The notes below the pieces were generated by a model, which worked only from the letters and a program-made list of their open reading frames with translations, was not told the origin of the DNA and did no database searches. The position numbers and the translations under genes are program-made. This document shows positions 1 through 7,947 of a stretch of DNA of 64,000 nt, one piece after another (position 1 is the first letter of the stretch; each line of letters opens with the position of its first letter). The DNA comes from CP2-2F sp034436355 (GTDB lineage Bacteria; Chloroflexota; Anaerolineae; Aggregatilineales; UBA2796), in NCBI GenBank assembly GCA_034436355.1, contig DAOTVQ010000035.1, forward strand, positions 1 to 64,000, given 5' to 3'.

Positions 1-2
1 AA

Positions 3-821
3 GCGCTCGTCCGCGCTGAATTTCCCGAAGTGCGCCTGATCGAACTGCCCAAAAACTGCGGCTTCACGGGTGCCTGTAATGCTGGCTTGCAAGCAGCACA
101 GGGCGATTTTCTGGCGCTGCTGAACAACGACACTGAAGCTGATCGGCAGTGGGCGGCGGAAGTGATCGCCTGCTTTGGGCGGCATCCGGAGGCAGGGCTG
201 ATCGCCTCGAAAATGCTGCTCTTTGACCAGCGCGATACCTTCCACACGGCGGGCGATTTTTACACGCTGGATGGGCGGGCGGGCAATCGCGGTGTGTGGC
301 AGCGCGATCTTGGGCAGTTTGCGCGTGAGGAATACGTCTTCAGCGCGTGCGGCGGCGCAGCAGCCTATCGGCGTGCCATGCTCGATCAGATCGGCTTGCT
401 GGATGACGACTTCTTCTTCAGCATGGAAGATGTGGACTTGGCATGGCGCGCACAGCTTGCCGATTGGCGCTGTGTGTACGCGCCAAAGGCGGTGGTCTAC
501 CACAAGCTCTCGGCAACGGGCGGCGGCGTCACTGCCAGCTTTCACGACGGGCGCAACGCCCTGTGGGTGCTTGCCAAGAATTATCCCGCCTTTTTGTGGC
601 GTAAGCATTGGCGGCGCATCCTAGCGGCGCAAGCACGGACGGCTTGGCAAGCGCTGCGGGCATGGCGCGGCGCGGCAGCACGCGCCAAACTGCGCGGCAT
701 GGCGGCGGGACTGATTGGGCTGCCGAGGATGTTCGGCAAGCGGCGCGCCATTCAGGCAAACAGGCGCGTGAGCAACGCCGCGCTTGAGGCAATGCTCAGC
801 GCGTCTGATATGCAAGGGTGA
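3..821 (+). CDS. Glycosyltransferase family 2, 5' end outside the window
   Basis: The frame is open from the first complete codon at position 3, so the N-terminus lies upstream of the window; 272 residues are visible. The motif KNCGFTGACNAG followed by LALLNNDTEA is the nucleotide-sugar and metal-binding region of GT-A fold family 2 enzymes of the rhamnosyltransferase (WbbL-like) group, and FFFSMEDVDLAWRAQ matches their acceptor-side ED motif. It probably adds a sugar to a surface glycan or lipid-linked oligosaccharide on the cytoplasmic face of the membrane. The basic C-terminal 90 residues may contact the membrane. It stops directly against the convergent hmgA stop codon, with no intergenic base. 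The family assignment is firm; the sugar and acceptor are unknown. Confidence 0.88.
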   Translation, partial: ALVRAEFPEVRLIELPKNCGFTGACNAGLQAAQGDFLALLNNDTEADRQWAAEVIACFGRHPEAGLIASKMLLFDQRDTFHTAGDFYTLDGRAGNRGVWQRDLGQFAREEYVFSACGGAAAYRRAMLDQIGLLDDDFFFSMEDVDLAWRAQLADWRCVYAPKAVVYHKLSATGGGVTASFHDGRNALWVLAKNYPAFLWRKHWRRILAAQARTAWQALRAWRGAAARAKLRGMAAGLIGLPRMFGKRRAIQANRRVSNAALEAMLSASDMQG

Positions 822-1985
822 CTATGCGCCGTCGCCTGACTGCCACGATCCCATGTATTCCAATTTCTCCAACTCTAGGGCAGCCGTCGCCACCTCTAGC
901 GGATGGAAGGTATCCACCATCACGGCGAGTTCTTCGGTCTTCACCGCGCCAAGACTAGCTTCCGTCGCGCCGGGCTGTGGTCCGTGTGGCAAGCCACTCG
1001 GATGCAGCGTGATGTCGGCACGCGCTATGCCACGCCGCGACATGAAGTTGCCCTCTGCATAGTAGATGACTTCATCACTGTTCACGTTGCTGTGGTTGTA
1101 GGGCGCCGGAATGCCCTGCGGATGATAATCGAACAGGCGCGGCACGAAGGAACACACCACAAAATTCCAACCCTCAAAGGTCTGATGGACGGGCGGCGGC
1201 TGATGAATTCTGCCGGTGATCGGCTCAAAATCGTGGATGCTGAACGCCCAAGGATACAGATAGCCATCCCAGCCGACCACATCAAAGGGATGATAATCCA
1301 GCACGTGGCGCGAAAGCCTATCGCGCACCTTGACGCGCACCTCGAACTCGCCGCGCTCGGTGAATGTCTCCAGCACCTCAGGCGTGCGGATGTCGCGCTC
1401 ACAGTAGGGCGCGTGTTCCAACAGCTGCCCAAATTTGTTGCGGTAGCGCTTGGGCGGCTCAATCTGTGAAGGCGACTCAATCACGAAGAAGCGCGCCTCA
1501 CCGTCAAGCTGCATTTGCCAAGTCACGCCGAAGGGAATGACCAAATAATCGCCCACGCCGAACGGCAGCCTGCCAAACTGAGTCCGCAGGGTGCCGCTGC
1601 CTTCATGCACAAACCAGACTTCATATGCCTGCGCGTTGCGGTAGAAGTAGCGCATGCTTTGGGTTGGGCGCGCCACGCCGAGCGTCACATCGCGGTTGCC
1701 AAGCAGCACGCGCCGCGCTTGCACAGGGTCGCCGCCGCTGGGAATATTAGCAGTGCTGAAGGCGCGGTGGCGAATGGCGCCGAAATCGGCGTATTCGGGC
1801 GCCGCTGCGCCTAAATCTTCCACGTGCAGCACACGCGGCGGCAAAAAGTGGTGGTAGAGGATGCTCTGAATGCCGCTGAAGCCTTCCAAGCCCATCACTT
1901 CTTCACGGTAGAGCGATCCATCAGGCTTGCGGAATTGGGTGTGCCGCTTGTGCGGAATCTCGCCAAGTTTATGGTAAAAGGTCAT
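822..1985 (-). CDS. hmgA: Homogentisate 1,2-dioxygenase
   Basis: Predicted 387-residue non-haem iron dioxygenase that opens the ring of homogentisate to maleylacetoacetate in tyrosine and phenylalanine breakdown. The cupin-type iron site is visible near the C-terminus: NHSNVNSDE supplies the His and Glu ligands and LPHGPQPG the second His. It is shorter than the 430-450 residue animal and proteobacterial enzymes. The frame stays open 32 codons upstream, but the ATG at 1985 is preferred because an AGAGG ribosome-binding site lies 8 bases before it and the protein then begins MTFYHKLGEIPHKRH, a family-like start. No maleylacetoacetate isomerase or fumarylacetoacetase is adjacent, so the rest of the pathway must be elsewhere. 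A related cupin oxygenase remains possible. Confidence 0.85.
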   Translation of the reverse strand: MTFYHKLGEIPHKRHTQFRKPDGSLYREEVMGLEGFSGIQSILYHHFLPPRVLHVEDLGAAAPEYADFGAIRHRAFSTANIPSGGDPVQARRVLLGNRDVTLGVARPTQSMRYFYRNAQAYEVWFVHEGSGTLRTQFGRLPFGVGDYLVIPFGVTWQMQLDGEARFFVIESPSQIEPPKRYRNKFGQLLEHAPYCERDIRTPEVLETFTERGEFEVRVKVRDRLSRHVLDYHPFDVVGWDGYLYPWAFSIHDFEPITGRIHQPPPVHQTFEGWNFVVCSFVPRLFDYHPQGIPAPYNHSNVNSDEVIYYAEGNFMSRRGIARADITLHPSGLPHGPQPGATEASLGAVKTEELAVMVDTFHPLEVATAALELEKLEYMGSWQSGDGA

Positions 1986-2019
1986 TGTCAAAGCCTCTTT
2001 TAGGGAGCATTTTATTGAC

Positions 2020-2025
2020 ATTCTA
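2020..2025 (-). promoter_or_regulatory. Candidate -10 element of hmgA
   Basis: On the minus strand TAGAAT lies 35 bases before the hmgA start. A TTGCGC sequence sits 19 bases further upstream (2045-2050), which is a weak -35 match with long spacing. Confidence 0.35.
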
Positions 2026-2125
2026 CCGCAAAGTGCAGGGCGGTGCGCAACTTTAGCCTTTGGCGCGCCGCACCCCTGCACCAGCCATTGCAGGGCGTGG
2101 TCTTATTTGGTATATATAGCTTTAT

Positions 2126-2148
2126 GCCAAGCGTTATATAACGTTGGC
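2126..2148. promoter_or_regulatory. Inverted repeat between hmgA and azlCD
   Basis: GCCAA, one base, the perfect 12-base palindrome CGTTATATAACG, then TTGGC. The symmetric AT centre flanked by GC arms looks like an operator for a dimeric regulator. It lies 37 bases upstream of the azlC start and about 140 bases upstream of hmgA. AzlB, an Lrp-family regulator, controls azlCD in Bacillus, so an Lrp-type protein is a reasonable guess; none is encoded nearby. Confidence 0.5.
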
Positions 2149-2185
2149 AAAGGCTTTCCCAACACACCTAAAGGATGAATTAGCT

Positions 2186-2965
2186 ATGAACGCGCCTTAT
2201 CGGACGCGCCGTGCAGAGTTTTTGCGCGGCGTGCGGGATACGCTGCCGCTGGTGATCGGTGCTATTCCCTTCGGCATTATTTTCGGTGCGGTGGCAGTTA
2301 GCGGCGGCGTGGTGGCAGACGGTGAAACGGCACAAACGCTCTCGCCGTTTGCGGTGCAGGGCATGTCGCTCTTTGTGTTTGCGGGTGCTTCGCAGTTCAT
2401 CGCGGCGGAACTGGTGCGCGATTCGGCGGCTGTGTTGGTGGTCATCTTCACCACGCTGATCGTGAATTTGCGCCATGCGCTCTACAGCGCCACCATCGCG
2501 CCTTATTTGAAAGGCTTTTCGCAGCGTTGGCTGTTGCCGCTTGGCTTCACGCTGACCGACGAGACGTTCGTCGTGGCGATGGGGCGCTACCAACAGCCTG
2601 ATCCATCACCTTTCAAGCACTGGTATCAGGCAGGCTCTGCCGTGTTCATGTATAGCAACTGGCAGCTTTGCACGTTGATCGGCATCACAGCAGGGCAATC
2701 CATACCAGCAGAGCAGGTGGCGCGGCTCGGCTTAAGTTTTGCCGCAATGGTTACTTTCATCGGCATGTTGATTCCGCTCATCCGCAGTCGGGCGATTTTT
2801 GTGGCAACCGTAGCGGCGGGTGCGGCATCGGTGCTGTTTTATGGCTTGCCCAACCGCTTAGGGCTGATCGTGGCAGCTTTGATCGGCATTGCGGCGGGCA
2901 TGTTGGCAGAACGGGAAGCGCGCAGCGACGCAGCGCCTGTGCAAGAGGTGGTGAAGGATGGATAG
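2186..2965 (+). CDS. azlC: AzlC family branched-chain amino acid exporter, large subunit
   Basis: Predicted 259-residue integral membrane protein, the large subunit of the two-component AzlCD system that exports branched-chain amino acids and confers 4-azaleucine resistance in Bacillus. Typical features are the N-terminal helix IPFGIIFGAVAVSGG, the AGASQFIAAELV segment and LTDETFVVAM in the middle, followed by several hydrophobic helices. The frame extends 14 codons further up through a TTG at 2144, but that lies inside the inverted repeat; the ATG at 2186 has AAAGGATG eight bases upstream. The stop overlaps azlD by 8 bases, indicating translational coupling of the two subunits. Confidence 0.9.
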   Translation: MNAPYRTRRAEFLRGVRDTLPLVIGAIPFGIIFGAVAVSGGVVADGETAQTLSPFAVQGMSLFVFAGASQFIAAELVRDSAAVLVVIFTTLIVNLRHALYSATIAPYLKGFSQRWLLPLGFTLTDETFVVAMGRYQQPDPSPFKHWYQAGSAVFMYSNWQLCTLIGITAGQSIPAEQVARLGLSFAAMVTFIGMLIPLIRSRAIFVATVAAGAASVLFYGLPNRLGLIVAALIGIAAGMLAEREARSDAAPVQEVVKDG

Positions 2966-3290
2966 CGTGAGCGAGGTTTTCCTTGTGGCGGGCATGGCAT
3001 TCGTCACCTTTGGCGTGCGCTATCCGATCTTGGCATTCTTCGGCAGGCTGAATCCGCCGCCCTATGTGCTGCGCGCCCTGAAATTTGTGCCGCCCGCCGT
3101 GCTAACTGCCATCATCGTGCCAAACGTCCTGTTTCAGGAAGGCAGGCTAGACCTACAGCCGCAAAATGCGGCGTTGGTGGCGGGCATTTTTGCGGCGTTG
3201 GTGGCGTGGCGCACCAAGAACTTGCTGCTGACCATCGTACTGGGCATGGCGGCGTTGTGGGTGTGGCGGCTGCTGATGGGGACGCTCTAG
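2958..3290 (+). CDS. azlD: AzlD family branched-chain amino acid exporter, small subunit
   Basis: Predicted 110-residue membrane protein with about four hydrophobic segments, the partner of AzlC. The pattern VTFGVRYPILAFFGR followed by ALKFVPPAVLTAIIVP is characteristic of AzlD. The ATG overlaps the end of azlC by 8 bases, and the GAAGG before it lies in azlC codons. Length and position as the second gene are normal for the family. AzlC and AzlD together form the exporter. Confidence 0.9.
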   Translation: MDSVSEVFLVAGMAFVTFGVRYPILAFFGRLNPPPYVLRALKFVPPAVLTAIIVPNVLFQEGRLDLQPQNAALVAGIFAALVAWRTKNLLLTIVLGMAALWVWRLLMGTL

Positions 3291-3294
3291 GTAG

Positions 3295-3353
3295 AGACAG
3301 CAGAACAGCGGACTTCTCGCCCGCTGTTCCGTCTAAGTATGTGTTCTTTTTTT
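3295..3353 (+). terminator. Terminator-like hairpin after azlD
   Basis: GAACAGCGG (3303-3311) pairs with CCGCTGTTC (3321-3329) across a 9-base loop, and AGAC/GTCT can extend the base of the stem. A run of seven or more T residues follows, but only about 17 bases after the stem, so it is not a textbook intrinsic terminator. The rest of the space up to 3581, between convergent genes, shows no other feature. Confidence 0.5.
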
Positions 3354-3581
3354 CCGCGCTCTGCGGGGAACAGCAGCGCGGACGGCTTGGGTTGGGGGAT
3401 TGCCTGACTATGCCGCTGGGTTGACGGTCATAAGTCAAGGGGTGAGATGAACGGTTGTCTGTCGGTCTGCTCTTGTCTCAATCCTGCCTATAGCATATGC
3501 CCGTTTCCAAAGCTGCCCTAGTGAAAGAGATCAGGTTTTTCATGTGCCGTTTGTCACAATCAAATGTGACAAGCGGTGCAG

Positions 3582-4994
3582 TTAAGGCAGCCAGCGCGGC
3601 AAGAAGCCGTTTTCTGCAATTTTCCAGAGCCTGCCCGTCTCAAGTTCCAGCACCCAAATGCTTGGCACAGGCTGCGGCGCATTGATCGGCACGCGCTGCA
3701 TCAGCAGGTAGCGCCCGGTTGGATCAAGGCTGATGGCGCCGTGAAAATAGTCGGCATCCAGCAGCAGCGGCGTGACGCTTTCCGTCTCAGGATCGAGCCA
3801 GTAAATTTGCGCGCTGGCGATGCCGCTGCCATCCAAGACGCGCCGCGTGAAGATCAGGCGCTTGCCGTCGGGCGTCCAGCGCGGCTGCCGATCCTCAACA
3901 AGGCTGCCCTCACCGCTGATGCGCCGTAGCCCACTGCTCGGATCGTTCAAGTCCACCATTTCTAAGGCACTGGAAAAGCGCCCGACCACCTGAATGAGTT
4001 GAGCATACACAAAGCGCCCATCCTGCGGATGAAACGCATAATCCCCCACATCATCCAGCGTCTCGATCAGCTTGCGCGCACCAGTGGCAAGCTCATAGAT
4101 AGCAATTGCGCCGATGTTGCGATCATAGGCGGCAATTTGCGCCCCATCGGGCGACCATTTCGGCACGCCACCCAAACGGCTGGTATCGCTCAGTAAGGGT
4201 GCTGTAGCGAGATCGCGCAGGCTGAGCAGCCACGCACGTGGCACGTCGCGGTCATACCATTCAAAGGCGGGATCAAGTTCGCTGCGCTCGTAGATCAGGC
4301 GCGTGCCGTCAGGGCTCCATTCAGGTGCAGTGCAGCGTGCCAGCACCGCCGCACAGTTGGTCAGGCGGCGCGTCTCGCCGCTTGCCACCTCTACCAGATA
4401 CAAATCAGCGCTGCCGCCTTCGCTCGGCTGCGAATAGGCAATCCACTCACCTTCTGGGCTGGGCTGAAAGAATTCCACACCCAGCGCGCTGTGCGTCAGT
4501 TGGGTGCTGGTGAGCGGCTGTTCGGGATCAACCAACCACAGGTTGGTTGGCTGCATGTGGTCGTTGCTGGCGGCAGGTGATAGGTAGACCACACGCGGCG
4601 GGCGCGGCGTGAAGGGCTGTTCAAAGGCTGTCAGCAGCAGACGTCCGCTTTGGCTGTGCGCGCCCGCCGCCAGCCGCACGGTGTAAGTTATTTCGGGCAG
4701 CCATGCGCGCAGCGGCGTGAGGGTGAGCGTTGTACCGCTCCACGAGGGGCGTATTTCGACGGGCGGCGTGATGCTCAGGCGCGCTTCGACGCTCGCCGTG
4801 TCCATCACTTCGCTAAAGGTGAGGCGCACAATGGACGTGGTACGCGCTGCTTGCGGCGCAAAGGCAGTGATCAGCACGCCGGCTTGATCGCCACGCCACA
4901 GCACGCCGAGCAACAAAGCGATGAGGGCGATAATTGTCAGCAGCACACCGCGATCTAGGCGATCTAGCTGATTGAGGGCAGCAAGGCGGCGCAC
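3582..4994 (-). CDS. Membrane-anchored TolB-like beta-propeller protein
   Basis: About 470 residues. One N-terminal transmembrane helix (roughly residues 18-34, GVLLTIIALIALLLGVLW) is followed by an Ig-like SbsA-type domain (VRLTFSEVMDTASVEARL) and then by repeated PD40/TolB-type blades such as EWSPDGTRLIYER, KWSPDGAQIAAYD and RWTPDGKRLIFTR. The predicted location is the outer face of the membrane. The GTG at 4994 is preferred as the start because the longer frame runs back through the upstream gene's coding sequence, whereas this start falls just after its stop (4999). It is the last gene of a four-gene operon. Whether it binds protein, glycan or nothing enzymatic cannot be told. Confidence 0.75.
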   Translation of the reverse strand: MRRLAALNQLDRLDRGVLLTIIALIALLLGVLWRGDQAGVLITAFAPQAARTTSIVRLTFSEVMDTASVEARLSITPPVEIRPSWSGTTLTLTPLRAWLPEITYTVRLAAGAHSQSGRLLLTAFEQPFTPRPPRVVYLSPAASNDHMQPTNLWLVDPEQPLTSTQLTHSALGVEFFQPSPEGEWIAYSQPSEGGSADLYLVEVASGETRRLTNCAAVLARCTAPEWSPDGTRLIYERSELDPAFEWYDRDVPRAWLLSLRDLATAPLLSDTSRLGGVPKWSPDGAQIAAYDRNIGAIAIYELATGARKLIETLDDVGDYAFHPQDGRFVYAQLIQVVGRFSSALEMVDLNDPSSGLRRISGEGSLVEDRQPRWTPDGKRLIFTRRVLDGSGIASAQIYWLDPETESVTPLLLDADYFHGAISLDPTGRYLLMQRVPINAPQPVPSIWVLELETGRLWKIAENGFLPRWLP

Positions 4995-4998
4995 GGCT

Positions 4999-6966
4999 TT
5001 AACGGATGACCTCAACTTCGCCCAACGTAATGGTGATCGGCTGCCAAGCACCATCGGTTGCATACAGCACGTAGCGCACTGCAACCTTACCGTCTGGTAC
5101 ATCCTCAGCAATGACCAGCTCATAACGCCCAAAGGCTGGCACGCCGTCTGTCCAGCGGTCATCCCAGAACTTCCAACCTGCTGGCGGCTGATCGACCTGT
5201 GCATACAGCCAGCCGCCATCAAGTGTGGTCAGCCGTGCGCTGGCGCGCAAGTTCGGCAGCAAGCGCGCACCACGACTCCACCATGCCTGCACCACAATCG
5301 TATCGCCCACGCGGGCGGGCTGTGGCGCAAACAGGCGCGTTGCCAGCAGTGTAGCGCCGTCAGGCATCGGCGTGATGTTGAACCACGCTGCTTGCGTGGT
5401 GGCACCTTCAATTGCCAGCTTTTCCAGCAGGGCAAAATCGAGGTTGACGAAGCGATCAAGGCGCACATCGCCGTACATGCGGTTAATCTCGCTGTGCGTG
5501 GCGGCAGCATCCAGCAGGGCAAAGCTGAGCATCTGCGGATCCATAATATCCGCCTGCCAACTGATCACCCACACATTCGGCGGACGCCGTGCCACCAATT
5601 CGCGCATTTTCGCCTGAAGCGTCGCTAGGTCAAGGTAGCGCGTCACATCTGGCACTAGGGCATCCGGCATTCCAATTGCATGGCGCGGTACAGTGCAGGG
5701 CGGCAGTTTGCCATAATATTCATTGGCAACAAAGAGCGTGCCGTCGCGCAGCAGGATGACATCCTGTGGTGTGCCTTCGGTGCAGAGGTGGGCAAAAACG
5801 CCGCGAAAATCACTATCGGGCGCGCCGCCGCGCTGCCCAGTGGCATTGGGCAGCCAAACCAACGACAGGGCAGCGGTAAGGGCGAATACAGCGCGCAGAC
5901 TTTCACGGCGGCTGAGCGCACTTGCCACGACCACCAACGTGATCGCCACCAGAATATCCAGCCCAAGCCACGCCGTCCAGAAATAGCGCCCTGTCAGTTT
6001 CGGATTGATCAACAACAGCAGGACGATGATCACTGTTGGCGGCAAGCTGAGCGCCACACCAATCAGGACGGCGCGGCGCAACGATGGCAGCAGCAAGCCA
6101 CTGAGGATGCCAATCACGATCAGCAGCGCATAAATGCCGATCAGGGTCAGGGCAACTTCAGGGTCATCTTGCCTGCCCAAGACACGGAAACCTGCCAGCA
6201 CACGCAGCGAGAGATCAGGCGCAATTTGCCCGCTGTAGAAGCTGCGATCAGCGCTGCCACGCGCCAACATGATCGGCAGCCAAGGCGCAAAGGCAAGCGC
6301 CGCCAACGCCAACGGCGCAAAGGGCATCAGCACAGCGCGCAAGCGGAAACGGCGCAGCGCCACGAGTGCCGCACCCAGCGCAATCACGCCGTGCGCCACA
6401 AAACCCGCCAGCGCCGTATAGTGTGTGTAGAGCGCCGCCGCCATCAGCGCGGCATAGCTAAGGATGCACCACCGGCGCGGATGCGCTAAAACAGCCAGCA
6501 AAAAGGCTGTCGCCCACGTGAAGAGCATGAGCGCAAAAGCGTAAGCGCGCACCTCGTAGGCAACCCACAGCGTGCCAAGCGAGAGCGTGAGCAACACGCC
6601 GCACGCCACGCCTAAGCCGCCACCTTGCACGCCCAAGTGCCGCCCAAGCCGCTTGCCAATGTTGATCGCCGCCGCCGCCGTTAGCAGGATGGCAAAGACA
6701 GAAAGCAGGCGCAGGGCAAACTCGCTCTTGCCCGCCACGCCTGCCCATAAGCGCAGCACCACATAGTGGAATGGCACTTGAATGTCCACCTCAACACACC
6801 ACCGCCACAGCGTCTCCCATGAATCAGTGGCGACGTAAGTCGTCAGTGCCTCGTCATACCAAAAGCTATCTTGCGGAAAGTTGAGGAGGAGCCCGCCTGC
6901 CACGATCAGCAGTGCGGCAAGCGCCAACCACAGCTGGCGCGGAGGCGATGAAGGTCTAGCGCTCAT
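4999..6966 (-). CDS. GT39-like polytopic membrane glycosyltransferase
   Basis: Predicted 655-residue protein with about ten hydrophobic helices in its first 350 residues and a soluble C-terminal half. The first outside loop carries FWYDEALT (Asp38-Glu39), the acidic pair typical of GT-C enzymes of the PMT/ArnT class that use polyprenyl-phosphate sugars. The C-terminal 120 residues look like a beta-sandwich domain (QVDQPPAGWKFWDDRW), a feature also seen in the protein at 13717. The ATG overlaps the stop of the upstream GNAT gene as ATGA, so expression is coupled. It probably transfers a sugar to protein or lipid outside the membrane; donor and acceptor are unknown. Confidence 0.75.
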   Translation of the reverse strand: MSARPSSPPRQLWLALAALLIVAGGLLLNFPQDSFWYDEALTTYVATDSWETLWRWCVEVDIQVPFHYVVLRLWAGVAGKSEFALRLLSVFAILLTAAAAINIGKRLGRHLGVQGGGLGVACGVLLTLSLGTLWVAYEVRAYAFALMLFTWATAFLLAVLAHPRRWCILSYAALMAAALYTHYTALAGFVAHGVIALGAALVALRRFRLRAVLMPFAPLALAALAFAPWLPIMLARGSADRSFYSGQIAPDLSLRVLAGFRVLGRQDDPEVALTLIGIYALLIVIGILSGLLLPSLRRAVLIGVALSLPPTVIIVLLLLINPKLTGRYFWTAWLGLDILVAITLVVVASALSRRESLRAVFALTAALSLVWLPNATGQRGGAPDSDFRGVFAHLCTEGTPQDVILLRDGTLFVANEYYGKLPPCTVPRHAIGMPDALVPDVTRYLDLATLQAKMRELVARRPPNVWVISWQADIMDPQMLSFALLDAAATHSEINRMYGDVRLDRFVNLDFALLEKLAIEGATTQAAWFNITPMPDGATLLATRLFAPQPARVGDTIVVQAWWSRGARLLPNLRASARLTTLDGGWLYAQVDQPPAGWKFWDDRWTDGVPAFGRYELVIAEDVPDGKVAVRYVLYATDGAWQPITITLGEVEVIR

Positions 6967-7943
6967 GCTTTTAGCGTCTTTTGGTAAAAGACCAAAGTAT
7001 GCTCATCAGCGAAGCCGTGTTTTTCATACAAGCGTTTGGCGGCGGTTGGATTTTCAATATCCACCCACAGGCGCACGGTGTGCAGATCGAGCGGATCGGC
7101 GCGCAGAGCATTGATTGTGTGCTGAATGAGCGCGCTTGCCAAGCCCATGCCGCGAAAGCCGCGCCGCGTGCCGATCTGGTGCAGCAGCGCCTCGCGCACT
7201 TCTGCCGTTGCTAGGCGCGCTCGGTCGAACAGGCACCAACACAAAGCGGCAAAGCTGCCATCTGGCGCAACGATCACCCAGTTATGCTCAGGGCGAAAGC
7301 GCGGATCGGTGCTGCGGAAATAGTGGTAGCTCTCCAGTGTTACGGGCGTGAACTGCCAGTGATCAACGAAGGAATTGTTGTAGACGTCTATCCATGCTTC
7401 AGCTTCACGTTCAGCATCTTGAAGGCGCAGCGTGAAGCCTTCGGGCAGGCGTGGCGGCTCGGCAGGCACGCTCAGCGGACGCTGCATGTTCACAAAGTGG
7501 CGCACCACATGGAAGCCATGCCACGTCAGGGTGAAAATGCGCTTTCCGTTTTGGTTAGAGGTGGTTGATTGCAACTCAACACGCGCTGCGCTATCGCCCA
7601 GTGCCAACAAGCGCGCTTCTGCCCAGTCGATGGTGCGCGCATCCAGATCATCAGGGCGGTTGGCGGGATGATTGGCAAAACGCAGATCACCAAGCAGCGT
7701 TTCTTGGGCAGTGCCGTGCCGCGAGCATTCAATCAGGGCGTAGCCGCGCACCATCCCGCGTGAGTCTTCCCAGACGATCACGTTTTCGGGCAACATCTCA
7801 GGGCTTTCCAACCAGGCGCGCAATTCTTGGGCAGGGCGGGCGCGCCGAATGCCTTGCGGATCAAGGCGATCTATTTCAGTGAGCAGCGCGCTGATCTTCT
7901 CGGCGTCAGCCGCGCCGTTGTATGGGCGATGTTGGAGTGCCAT
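6963..7943 (-). CDS. Tandem GNAT acetyltransferase
   Basis: Predicted 326-residue cytoplasmic protein with two GNAT folds, an architecture like mycothiol synthase. The C-terminal copy is complete: a substrate-side stretch DVYNNSFVDHWQFTP and the acetyl-CoA pyrophosphate loop GTRRGFRGMGLASALI, ending in RLYEKHGF. The N-terminal half is more diverged and may be structural. The start at 7943 has AGG close upstream and lies 4 bases past the stop of the preceding gene (7948). It sits in an operon with a protease-like protein and a membrane glycosyltransferase. The substrate is not predictable; mycothiol synthesis itself is unlikely to be inferred from this alone. Confidence 0.8.
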   Translation of the reverse strand: MALQHRPYNGAADAEKISALLTEIDRLDPQGIRRARPAQELRAWLESPEMLPENVIVWEDSRGMVRGYALIECSRHGTAQETLLGDLRFANHPANRPDDLDARTIDWAEARLLALGDSAARVELQSTTSNQNGKRIFTLTWHGFHVVRHFVNMQRPLSVPAEPPRLPEGFTLRLQDAEREAEAWIDVYNNSFVDHWQFTPVTLESYHYFRSTDPRFRPEHNWVIVAPDGSFAALCWCLFDRARLATAEVREALLHQIGTRRGFRGMGLASALIQHTINALRADPLDLHTVRLWVDIENPTAAKRLYEKHGFADEHTLVFYQKTLKA

Positions 7944-7947
7944 ATGC

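Noticed and set aside
903..1469. Open frame of 188 codons opposite hmgA
   Set aside because: Overlaps the iron-binding region of homogentisate dioxygenase and has no recognisable features.
5680..6489. Long open frame (269 codons) antisense to the GT39-like gene
   Set aside because: Its translation is rich in Arg, Gln and His with no domain, as expected opposite a GC-rich membrane protein gene; the sense frame has clear helices.
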